A stretch of 6,384 nt of DNA, from positions 1 through 6,384 of the forward strand of contig JANQHA010000023.1 in NCBI GenBank assembly GCA_028282865.1. The letters run 5' to 3'. The translations under genes were made by a program, and so were the position numbers. The notes beneath the pieces were generated by a model. The model was not told the origin of the DNA and ran no database searches. It worked only from the letters and a program-made list of their open reading frames with translations. This DNA comes from Oligoflexales bacterium (GTDB taxonomy: Bacteria; Bdellovibrionota_B; Oligoflexia; Oligoflexales; CACXFL01). Shown in pieces: positions 1 through 5,275 of this stretch. Each line of letters opens with the position of its first letter. The stretch's first letter is position 1.

Positions 1-1
1 C

Positions 2-67
2 TTAAGTGCGGCAATACAGGGGCTACAAGGGCTACTTTACGAGCCTGATCCTTCACCTGTTAATTAG
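2..67 (+). CDS. C-terminal end of an upstream gene (partial; possibly flagellar ATPase FliI)
   Basis: An open frame enters from the left edge and ends at TAG 65-67, giving a 21-residue tail that ends YEPDPSPVN. The stop lies 24 bp before the fliJ-like start, so it fits the gene just upstream in the same operon. In many flagellar operons that gene is fliI, the export ATPase, whose C-terminus typically has an Ala-Ile pair, then a hydrophobic residue and a Leu-Leu-x-Gln-like ending. The AAIQGLQGLLYE stretch resembles that pattern, but the fragment is too short to identify. The fliI identity is an inference from gene order. The existence of a coding tail here is itself only moderately supported. 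Confidence 0.4.
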   Translation, partial: LSAAIQGLQGLLYEPDPSPVN

Positions 68-78
68 ATAGCTATAGC

Positions 79-84
79 AAAGGA
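79..84 (+). promoter_or_regulatory. Ribosome binding site selecting the TTG start of the fliJ-like gene
   Basis: AAAGGA sits 7 bases before TTG 92-94. The first in-frame ATG is at 101-103, 16 bases from the site, which is too far for normal initiation. The spacing therefore favours the TTG start. Confidence 0.55.
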
Positions 85-91
85 ATAAACA

Positions 92-544
92 TTGAAACAA
101 ATGCAAAAAAAAATCAAACGAGTTAAGCCACTTATCATAACAAAGAAGAACGAACGTGATATTGAGGCACTAAAACTAAAAGAACTGCATGAAGAAAAAC
201 AACAAACCATGCAAGAACTAAAAAGATATGAGCATCTTTACATTGCTGGAATAGATAAAATTAACCAGGAACGCCAGTCAACTAGCAGAGACCAGCTTAA
301 AATACTGGAGGATGGGGTCGACGACTACAAGAGTAAGTGGTACCACCACCTTCAAAAGCTCCGGGAAATCGAAATACAAGAGAAGGCGCAGATCGCCCAG
401 CTAATTAACGCAGAAAAAGGTCTTAAATCAATGGAAAAACTCGATGAAAAATACAAAGAAAACTTAGAGGCAATAAGAAAATATCGAGAGCAGAAACAGT
501 TGGATGAAACAGCAATTAAATTTCACAGAAACAAAAGAACTTAA
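92..544 (+). CDS. fliJ: FliJ-like flagellar export protein
   Basis: This encodes 150 residues that are almost entirely charged and helical, with no membrane segment or signal peptide, as expected for FliJ (usual length about 140-150). FliJ is a cytoplasmic coiled-coil protein that forms the central stalk of the FliI ATPase ring, links it to FlhA and cycles export chaperones. The C-terminal third carries the family-like stretch KYREQKQLDETAIKF (about residues 130-144), close to the usual 'K-x-LDE-x-A' ending. The start is taken as TTG at 92 because of the AAAGGA site; ATG 101 would remove three residues. The gene lies 24 bp after the upstream stop and 10 bp before the MotE-like gene, so the set is probably one operon. 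Sequence conservation in FliJ is low, so the call rests on length, coiled-coil character, the LDE motif and the MotE-like neighbour. Confidence 0.75.
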   Translation: MKQMQKKIKRVKPLIITKKNERDIEALKLKELHEEKQQTMQELKRYEHLYIAGIDKINQERQSTSRDQLKILEDGVDDYKSKWYHHLQKLREIEIQEKAQIAQLINAEKGLKSMEKLDEKYKENLEAIRKYREQKQLDETAIKFHRNKRT

Positions 545-545
545 C

Positions 546-550
546 GAGGA
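546..550 (+). promoter_or_regulatory. Ribosome binding site selecting ATG 555 for the MotE-like gene
   Basis: GAGGA lies 4 bases before ATG 555-557. The longer alternative start at 504 would overlap the fliJ-like gene by 41 bp and add 17 charged residues before the membrane segment. No comparable site was seen ahead of it. Confidence 0.6.
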
Positions 551-554
551 AAGA

Positions 555-1262
555 ATGACATTCGACCTTACAAAATTTCTCAAACCATTCATGATAATTA
601 AATTTATCATCATTGGGTTATGCGTAGGATCAATTTATGGCAAACTGCAGCTTGGCGACCGAGCCATCTTAGCAGAAAATAGTGCGATAAACTCTAAAAG
701 TGTCAATAGTGACGTCGCCGATGAGTCGGCAGTTAAAACCAAGGAATCTATCCTAGATAAACTTTTTAACCTTCCCGAAATTAATACTAATGAGCTTAAA
801 AAAGATGAGATTGGTAAATATCTAAGGATTATCGAGAACAAAAAAAGAGAAGTCGAGGAGCGACTTAGCCATTTACAAAGCAAAGAAGCCACCTTAATTG
901 ATTTAGGAAATTCCATCGATAAAAAACTAGTGCAGTTAGACAACGAGCGCAGATTTTTTATCGAATCAGTTCAAAAAGAAAAGAAGCAGGGCGAAGAGCG
1001 GGTAAATCAATTAGTCGATTTCTACAAAAAAATGCCTCCCAAAAAAGCTGCGCCAGTTTTTGAAAAACTAGATAAAGACCTCGTGGTTCAGTTATTTAAC
1101 CGCATGCCGCAAAAACAAATCACCAGCATCCTAGCCTCGTTAAATCCAGAAAAGTCAGTTGAGCTTACCGAGTACTTTGGACGGGTTAGATCTGGCAATG
1201 AGTATGAGATTCTAAAAGAAATGAACCTCGCAATGCGTGAAGAGTTTAAAAAGTGTCAATAA
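555..1262 (+). CDS. MotE-like flagellar motor protein with MgtE-N-like domain
   Basis: This encodes 235 residues from ATG 555. Residues about 12-29 form one hydrophobic segment (MIIKFIIIGLCVG), so the protein is probably anchored in the inner membrane with its bulk in the periplasm. A linker rich in Ser, Asn and Asp follows (about 40-65), then a charged coiled coil (about 85-155). The C-terminal domain (about 157-212) has the repeated helical pattern of the MotE/MgtE-N family: KKMPPKKAAPVFEKL, then FNRMPQKQITSILASLNPEK. Proteins of this type are encoded beside fliJ in several proteobacterial flagellar operons; in alpha- and epsilonproteobacteria MotE is reported as a partner or chaperone of periplasmic MotC or motor-disk proteins. 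The operon position right after fliJ supports a flagellar rather than a magnesium-transport role, and MgtE's channel domain is absent. The exact partner here is unknown. It is the last gene of the operon: fabI faces it 20 bp away. Confidence 0.75.
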   Translation: MTFDLTKFLKPFMIIKFIIIGLCVGSIYGKLQLGDRAILAENSAINSKSVNSDVADESAVKTKESILDKLFNLPEINTNELKKDEIGKYLRIIENKKREVEERLSHLQSKEATLIDLGNSIDKKLVQLDNERRFFIESVQKEKKQGEERVNQLVDFYKKMPPKKAAPVFEKLDKDLVVQLFNRMPQKQITSILASLNPEKSVELTEYFGRVRSGNEYEILKEMNLAMREEFKKCQ

Positions 1263-1282
1263 AATATTCTATTGATCCTAAA

Positions 1283-2080
1283 TCATTCCCCTCTACCCGG
1301 TCCAGCCATAGTGTGATAGCCACCGTCTACATGATGAATCTCGCCTGTCACCCCTGAAGATAAATCGCTCAGTAAATAAGCGGTAGAGTTAGCAACCTCT
1401 TCCCTAGATATATTCCGGCATAAAGGTGAATTTTGTCGGTATAAGCTAAGCATATCTTGGAAGTCTCCAATCGCGGACGCCGCTAACGTACGAATAGGCC
1501 CAGCGCTAACAGCGTTCACCCGTATATTTCTAGCACCAAGATCATAAGCTAAATATTTGCAAACAGATTCTAATGCAGCTTTGCAAACCCCCATCAAGTT
1601 GTATCCCGCAACAACTCTCTCACCACCTAAATAGGTCATAGCAACACACGAGCCACCATCATTCATGATCTCGGCTGCCTCACGAGTTACAGCAATCATA
1701 CTATACGCACTTATGTCCATGGCTAGGCGGAACCCATCTCGGCTTGCACTGATGGTTCCTTCTTTAATATCTTCAGACTTTGCGAATGCAATAGAGTGAA
1801 CCAAAAAATCAATGGTACCAAACTGCTCTTTAACAGCGCCGAAAAAAGATTTGATGTCTTCATCACTTTGGACATCACAAGGCATAACAAGCTTGGCCCC
1901 AAGAGGGTCTGTGACCTTGCGAACACGTCTTTCCATTTTACCTCGATCGTCGGTATCTGGTAGGTGGTTAAAAGCCAACTCGGCACCTTCATCGGTCAAT
2001 ACCTTCGCAACACTAGCTGCAATCGAGTGTCCATTGGCAAGGCCCATAATGACACCCTTCTTACCTGAAAATAACCCCAA
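1283..2080 (-). CDS. fabI: Enoyl-[acyl-carrier-protein] reductase (NADH), FabI
   Basis: FabI is a cytosolic SDR-fold enzyme that reduces trans-2-enoyl-ACP in the last step of each type II fatty-acid elongation cycle. The 265-residue length is typical. The N-terminal nucleotide-binding motif reads GLANGHSIAASVA (about 13-25). CDVQSDE (68-74) and HSIAFA (95-100) match the cofactor-binding segments. The catalytic set is intact: Tyr150 in MTYLGG, then Tyr160 and Lys167 in YNLMGVCK, matching E. coli Tyr146, Tyr156 and Lys163. The SAGPIRTLAAS segment (192-202), next to the mobile substrate-binding loop, is near-perfect. The residue equivalent to E. coli Gly93, a triclosan-contact position, is Ala98, as in some Gram-positive FabI proteins. 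The start is TTG at 2080, chosen because MGLFSGKKG aligns with the known FabI N-terminus and AAGGAGG lies 6 bases upstream. It stands alone between two oppositely oriented genes. Confidence 0.97.
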   Translation of the reverse strand: MGLFSGKKGVIMGLANGHSIAASVAKVLTDEGAELAFNHLPDTDDRGKMERRVRKVTDPLGAKLVMPCDVQSDEDIKSFFGAVKEQFGTIDFLVHSIAFAKSEDIKEGTISASRDGFRLAMDISAYSMIAVTREAAEIMNDGGSCVAMTYLGGERVVAGYNLMGVCKAALESVCKYLAYDLGARNIRVNAVSAGPIRTLAASAIGDFQDMLSLYRQNSPLCRNISREEVANSTAYLLSDLSSGVTGEIHHVDGGYHTMAGPGRGE

Positions 2081-2086
2081 AGCGGC

Positions 2087-2093
2087 CCTCCTT
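2087..2093 (-). promoter_or_regulatory. Strong ribosome binding site for the TTG start of fabI
   Basis: On the minus strand the bases read AAGGAGG, a full Shine-Dalgarno match, with 6 bases before TTG 2080. It supports TTG as the true start; no in-frame ATG near the conserved N-terminus competes. Confidence 0.85.
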
Positions 2094-2130
2094 ATTTAAA
2101 CCCCAAGTCGCCAGAGAATAACTAAGCGAG

Positions 2131-2136
2131 ATTATA
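2131..2136 (-). promoter_or_regulatory. Predicted -10 element of the fabI promoter
   Basis: Read on the minus strand this is TATAAT, a perfect sigma-70 -10 hexamer, about 50 bases ahead of the fabI start. I found no good -35 at 16-18 bp; the best-placed hexamer (TCACTA at 2154-2159) is weak. Overlapping it on the plus strand is TATACT (2133-2138), which could act as a -10 for the divergent EamA gene, also without a good -35. Confidence 0.5.
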
Positions 2137-2190
2137 CTGACAACAACTTCCTGTAGTGATTCGGCAACAATTATGGGAGTATCCGGGGCA

Positions 2191-2194
2191 GGAG
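2191..2194 (+). promoter_or_regulatory. Ribosome binding site for the EamA-family gene
   Basis: GGAG lies 7 bases before ATG 2202 within CAGGAG, supporting that start codon. Confidence 0.6.
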
Positions 2195-2201
2195 TTGATT
2201 T

Positions 2202-3083
2202 ATGGCATCAATACACGCGATCACTTGCGCCATAACATGGTCAATATCGGTTATTTTGTTTAAAAAAAGTGCTCAGCACGTAGATCCTCTAGCCCTAAAT
2301 ACATTTAAAAACATATTTGCCTGCACTCTGATGGCAATCACTACGTACCTTTACGAAGGCACGCTGGTTCATGACATTTCTTGGGATCATCTTATACTAG
2401 TTGCGATCAGTGGGTTTTTGGGCATTGGCATTGCAGACGCCTTATTTCTAAGAGGCCTGCAGCTCCTAGGAGCCTCCCGAGTCGCTATCATAGACTGTTT
2501 ATACTCTCCATTTGTTATCGTAATATCTCTGGCCTTTTTAGGGGAGCGCCTATTGCCGTTACAGGTCACAGGATCAATTCTAATTATAGGCTCGGTTGTT
2601 CTAGCGTCAATTCCAGTCATAAACCCTAGCCACCGACAGAAAAAGGACCCGGTCTCCACCAAAGGAGTCGTCATCTCGATTTTAGCGATATTGGCTTTAG
2701 CCCTGGGTATAACCACCGTAAAACCGGTTCTACCTGACAAGTCATTGTTTTGGATTGCCACGCTCCGCCTGTTTGCAGGTAGTATCAGCTCGGTTGTCAT
2801 CTTAGCGTCATCCTCAAACCCTCGATTTCGCTGGCGAACATTTACCCATTCAAGCCAGCTGCGCTTGCTGATACTAGCCTCGTTCATGGCCACTTACATA
2901 TCCACCATATTTTGGTTAGGAGGCTTTAAATACGGCGACGCATCTACCACATCGGTTCTCAACCAAACTTCTACTATTTTTACGGTTGTTTTAGCCGCGG
3001 TCGTTTTAAAGGAACGCTTGACAAAAAGAAAGATAGTTTCATGTATCCTAGCTTTTATTGGTGCTGTGCTAATCCACCTCTAG
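2202..3083 (+). CDS. EamA/DMT-family inner-membrane permease
   Basis: This encodes 293 residues made of about ten hydrophobic helices, the usual size and layout of the drug/metabolite transporter (DMT, EamA) family. The family's internal duplication is visible: each half ends with a helix followed by a Glu-Arg turn, FLGERLLPLQ (112-121) in the first half and LKERLTKRK (269-277) in the second. Each is followed by a final hydrophobic helix (about 122-140 and 279-292). The first half opens with the typical short helix containing a Trp (ITWSISVILFKKSA). The two halves are joined by a charged cytoplasmic linker around 143-153. Members export amino acids, metabolites or drugs, or import small metabolites, and the substrate cannot be read from sequence. 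Its closest neighbour, fabI, is divergent, so context gives no substrate clue. The 3' end overlaps the convergent DppC-like gene by 29 bp. Confidence 0.88.
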   Translation: MASIHAITCAITWSISVILFKKSAQHVDPLALNTFKNIFACTLMAITTYLYEGTLVHDISWDHLILVAISGFLGIGIADALFLRGLQLLGASRVAIIDCLYSPFVIVISLAFLGERLLPLQVTGSILIIGSVVLASIPVINPSHRQKKDPVSTKGVVISILAILALALGITTVKPVLPDKSLFWIATLRLFAGSISSVVILASSSNPRFRWRTFTHSSQLRLLILASFMATYISTIFWLGGFKYGDASTTSVLNQTSTIFTVVLAAVVLKERLTKRKIVSCILAFIGAVLIHL

Positions 3084-3900
3084 TACAGGTCGGAGTTTCT
3101 ATCTTTAACAGTTTTATAACCGTCAATCTCATCAAGTTAGGAAGCGACATAACCAAAACTAGTGCTAGTAACACCACTAACATCACATGAGACGGGCCTT
3201 TCAAGGCCTCTGAGAAATGAGCCGATAGTATATTGCCAATAGAAGCATTAGGTTCTTGAGCACCAAAGCCTAGATAGCTCACAGAAACTTCTGCAATCAC
3301 AGATACTTTTAAATAAAAAGCGAGCTCATAACCCAGGTAACCTTTCCAATGCTGGTTGATACCATAATGCCAAACCCGTGAAGACAACTCTCCTCCCATA
3401 GACCGATGAAAATCCCAATAAAGCAAACCTTGGTCTCGGCTATATAGCTGGTGCAACATCAAATAAGATTTAGCGAATACTATGATAGTAACCGAATAGA
3501 TCACGGGCATCAGTCCATTTTTCTCAAAATAAACAGAGAAGTAAAAAACGGTTATCCCAATGGGAACAATCGAAAATATAAAAGCTAGGACACCCGTTAG
3601 CTGCCCTGCCCATTTGAACCATCGCTGACTATTACAAATCGTTATAAATGAAGTGCTAACTCCTAAAAAAAAGCCAATCAGGACAAAACCCCACAAAGGT
3701 AGTACCGTAAAACGAAACGCATCAGATATGCGCACTAATAAATCACGGCCTAAATTATCGGTGCCAAATGGATGATCTACACTTGGCCCCTCTAAGATCG
3801 AGCTCAAATCAACTTCGGCGCCAAAAAAGGCCTCCCAAGGAGCAAAGCACAGAACCATAAAAGCTAGGATTAGAACAACCCTTAAAAACAAACTAAACAT
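3055..3900 (-). CDS. DppC/OppC-like ABC transporter permease
   Basis: This encodes 281 residues from ATG 3900, which overlaps the stop of the upstream permease gene by 8 bp; TTG 3921 and GTG 3918 are possible longer starts adding up to seven residues. It is an inner-membrane subunit of a peptide/nickel-type ABC importer. Key features are an N-terminal helix (about 3-21), the family signature HPFGTDNLGRD (43-53), several further helices, and SYLGFGAQEPNASIGNIL (208-225), the classic motif after the coupling loop. The coupling (EAA-type) loop is degenerate: DFHRSMGGE around 163-171, where EAARALGAS-like sequence is usual, though the key Gly is retained. The 3' end runs 29 bp into the convergent EamA gene, and no hairpin terminator was seen after it. 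No ATPase or binding-protein gene is adjacent in this window, so the substrate is unknown; peptides are the family default. Confidence 0.88.
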   Translation of the reverse strand: MFSLFLRVVLILAFMVLCFAPWEAFFGAEVDLSSILEGPSVDHPFGTDNLGRDLLVRISDAFRFTVLPLWGFVLIGFFLGVSTSFITICNSQRWFKWAGQLTGVLAFIFSIVPIGITVFYFSVYFEKNGLMPVIYSVTIIVFAKSYLMLHQLYSRDQGLLYWDFHRSMGGELSSRVWHYGINQHWKGYLGYELAFYLKVSVIAEVSVSYLGFGAQEPNASIGNILSAHFSEALKGPSHVMLVVLLALVLVMSLPNLMRLTVIKLLKIETPTCTRGGLAQHQ

Positions 3901-4552
3901 AAGAAGATAGTTTCCCACCAAGCCACCGATTCAACGATTTAAAAACGATCAAGCAAATCAGATATATGATTAAAATACTGATCATCGAGTTAGCCATACC
4001 AACCTGATCACGCACCTTAGCAAAACTCCAGGCTTCATAAGCAAGTCCCGGGGCATTAAACACTGCTTCCACGACTAATAACTCCCCAAAAAACCAAGGC
4101 AAACTTCGCAGCCAAGACTGTGACAAAGACCGAAGCAAAACTATTTTCCTTAGAGTCTTTGAAGGCTTTAATCCCAGCGAAGTTGAAAACAGGAAAAAAG
4201 GCTTAGAGCGCCAAAATAAAAACTCTTGGCAGAGCGAATCTTTAAGCCCTGAATACAAACCACTTGCCACGATAAGTATTAAAGCAGGCACCCAAGCACT
4301 AAAAAAAATCTGATAGAAATCCGCATACATATGAACTGGATAAATTAAATTCCAAGAAAAGCACTTGTAAAATAGTAATATTAAGGGCGGGCCAAGTAGC
4401 AAACTAGGAATTGGAACAAAACCTTGAACCAGTTTTATTTTAGCCCCTCTCCGATAAAAACTAATCCATTCATAGTAAAAAATCGCAAATAATAGTGATA
4501 AGAATAAACCAATTAAAAAAATCAATCCTGTAGTATAAAAATATTTTAACAT
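3893..4552 (-). CDS. Short DppB/OppB-like ABC transporter permease
   Basis: This encodes 219 residues with about five hydrophobic segments (about 9-27, 46-62, 87-103, 151-168 and 188-206). The C-terminal part carries the DppB-type pattern: LPWFFGELLVVEAVFNAPGL (151-170), then AWSFAKVRDQVGMANSMI. Typical DppB proteins have roughly 300-340 residues and a long periplasmic loop after the first helix; here most of that loop is missing. The N-terminus does not look cut by a recent frameshift, because an in-frame TAA lies one codon before ATG 4552. The coupling-loop region (about 122-140) also lacks a clear EAA motif, and the usual DPR-like C-terminus is replaced by GGKLSSYV. The gene forms a two-gene operon with the DppC-like gene, with overlapping stop and start. 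The ribosome site before ATG 4552 is weak. Family assignment is reasonably sure; transport activity is not. Confidence 0.75.
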   Translation of the reverse strand: MLKYFYTTGLIFLIGLFLSLLFAIFYYEWISFYRRGAKIKLVQGFVPIPSLLLGPPLILLFYKCFSWNLIYPVHMYADFYQIFFSAWVPALILIVASGLYSGLKDSLCQEFLFWRSKPFFLFSTSLGLKPSKTLRKIVLLRSLSQSWLRSLPWFFGELLVVEAVFNAPGLAYEAWSFAKVRDQVGMANSMISILIIYLICLIVFKSLNRWLGGKLSSYV

Positions 4553-4583
4553 CCGTTAGAACTTAGCCCCGATTTTTACATAA

Positions 4584-4592
4584 AGTATATCA
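4584..4592 (-). promoter_or_regulatory. Predicted extended -10 promoter of the ABC permease operon
   Basis: The minus strand reads TGATATACT, a match to the extended -10 pattern TG-N-TATAAT with one mismatch. It lies about 32 bases ahead of ATG 4552. No convincing -35 is present, which extended -10 promoters can do without. Confidence 0.45.
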
Positions 4593-4661
4593 GATTTACC
4601 GCTGTTAAAAATATTGTTTTTTATTAGTAAATTGCAGGCCCATTCTTCCCCAAAGATTAAT

Positions 4662-4689
4662 TTGACAAACCGACAACCGGTTGTTAAAT
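4662..4689 (+). promoter_or_regulatory. Predicted sigma-70 promoter of the exported-protein gene
   Basis: A perfect -35 hexamer TTGACA (4662-4667) is followed after 16 bp by TTAAAT (4684-4689), a 4/6 match to the -10. Transcription would start near 4696, leaving a leader of about 30 bases before ATG 4726. AT-rich sequence upstream (about 4604-4632) could act as an UP element. The spacer holds a perfect palindrome, listed separately. Confidence 0.55.
4673..4684. promoter_or_regulatory. 12-bp perfect palindrome in the promoter spacer, candidate operator
   Basis: ACAACCGGTTGT is its own reverse complement and lies between the predicted -35 and -10 of the exported-protein gene. A third half-site-like copy, GACAAACC (4664-4671), directly precedes GACAACC (4672-4678) and overlaps the -35. 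This placement suits a dimeric repressor that would block RNA polymerase. The regulator is not in the window, and its identity is unknown. A palindrome of this length could also occur by chance. Confidence 0.4.
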
Positions 4690-4715
4690 CGCTTCGAGAC
4701 GATTAATAAACTTAC

Positions 4716-4721
4716 AGGAGG
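4716..4721 (+). promoter_or_regulatory. Ribosome binding site for the exported-protein gene
   Basis: AGGAGG lies 4 bases before ATG 4726. It rules out the longer reading from TTG 4681, which would place 15 extra residues before the signal peptide and run through the predicted -10 region. Confidence 0.8.
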
Positions 4722-4725
4722 AAGT

Positions 4726-5223
4726 ATGAAAAAGATTTTGATCTCTGCAGCTGCTGTTCTTGGAATGGCTTCGACTACATTGCATGCTGAAGGTTGGGAA
4801 TGTTACCAACAAAAGAAGGGCCCTTTAGTTGCCAAAGTTTATCATGGAACTGCACCCGGACAGACTAGAGTAGCAGCATTTATGGTTCTTTCTGATCGCT
4901 CAGTAAAAACCGAAGGCCGTCAAACCATCGCAACATTTTCTTCAGAAGACAACGTATTATCTAATACTGGCGCTTTTTACACAGCAAGTGTTGACAGCCG
5001 TAGGGCAAACATCCGCGATGGTGAATTGATTAAAAACCCAAATGGCCAAGGAGCAAGATTAGGTAGCCTAAAAAACGTGACCCTCGAGATTCCTAAATTT
5101 AGCTACAATAGCCGAATTGCTGATGGCGCAAGAAAAAAAGGCGTCATCACGGTTAACAAAGAAGATGGAGAATCTTTCACCATCGATGCGACCTGCTACC
5201 GCTACCTAAAAGGTGCTAAGTAA
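4726..5223 (+). CDS. Small Sec-exported protein of unknown function
   Basis: This encodes 165 residues. The first 21 form a classic Sec signal peptide: MKK, a hydrophobic core ILISAAAVLGMA, then TTLHA with cleavage likely after Ala21. There is no lipobox Cys, so the mature protein of about 144 residues should be periplasmic, outer-membrane-associated or secreted. Exactly two Cys are present, Cys26 (in WECYQ) and Cys157 (in ATCYRY), near the two ends of the mature chain, which suggests a disulfide closing the fold. The sequence between alternates polar and hydrophobic residues and is rich in Gly, Asn, Ser and Thr, suggesting a mostly beta fold; this is a reading by eye. I do not recognise a family. 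It is a single-gene unit with its own promoter, strong ribosome site and terminator, so it may be abundantly made. It is divergent from the ABC permeases, but no functional link is shown. Confidence 0.85.
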   Translation: MKKILISAAAVLGMASTTLHAEGWECYQQKKGPLVAKVYHGTAPGQTRVAAFMVLSDRSVKTEGRQTIATFSSEDNVLSNTGAFYTASVDSRRANIRDGELIKNPNGQGARLGSLKNVTLEIPKFSYNSRIADGARKKGVITVNKEDGESFTIDATCYRYLKGAK

Positions 5224-5244
5224 GATAAATATTTATCACAAGAT

Positions 5245-5275
5245 AAAAGCACGGGTTTTAAACCTGTGCTTTTTT
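5245..5275. terminator. Bidirectional rho-independent terminator
   Basis: AGCACGGGTTT pairs with AAACCTGTGCT (one G-U pair) to form a hairpin directly followed by a T-run (5270-5275) on the plus strand, ending the exported-protein transcript. Read on the minus strand the same hairpin begins right at the glpK stop codon and is followed by TTTT, so it probably ends glpK as well. Confidence 0.85.

Noticed and set aside
504..554. Longer start (ATG 504) for the MotE-like protein
   Set aside because: It would overlap the fliJ-like gene by 41 bp without a clear ribosome site; ATG 555 has GAGGA at good spacing and puts the membrane helix near the N-terminus.
635..943. Minus-strand open frame (102 codons) inside the MotE-like gene
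   Set aside because: It is Ser/Leu-rich antisense reading of a coiled-coil gene, with no recognisable domain and no support as a separate gene.
555..1262. Magnesium transporter MgtE for the gene with the MgtE-N-like domain
   Set aside because: There is only one N-terminal membrane helix and no CBS or channel domain; gene context is flagellar.
1283..2080. A generic short-chain dehydrogenase instead of FabI
   Set aside because: The Tyr-x6-Lys spacing, second Tyr150, SAGPIRTLAAS and the N-terminal GLANGHSIA motif are specific to enoyl-ACP reductase.
1812..2099. Plus-strand open frame (95 codons) opposite fabI
   Set aside because: It lies wholly opposite the highly conserved FabI N-terminal half and across its ribosome site; it is a shadow.
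2387..2893. Long minus-strand open frame (168 codons) inside the EamA gene
   Set aside because: It is antisense to a well-supported membrane protein gene, resembles no family, and its charged composition is what the reverse reading of hydrophobic codons gives.
5224..5273. Small RNA or riboswitch in the gap between the exported-protein gene and glpK
   Set aside because: The only structure is the hairpin with a T-run, fully explained as a shared terminator.
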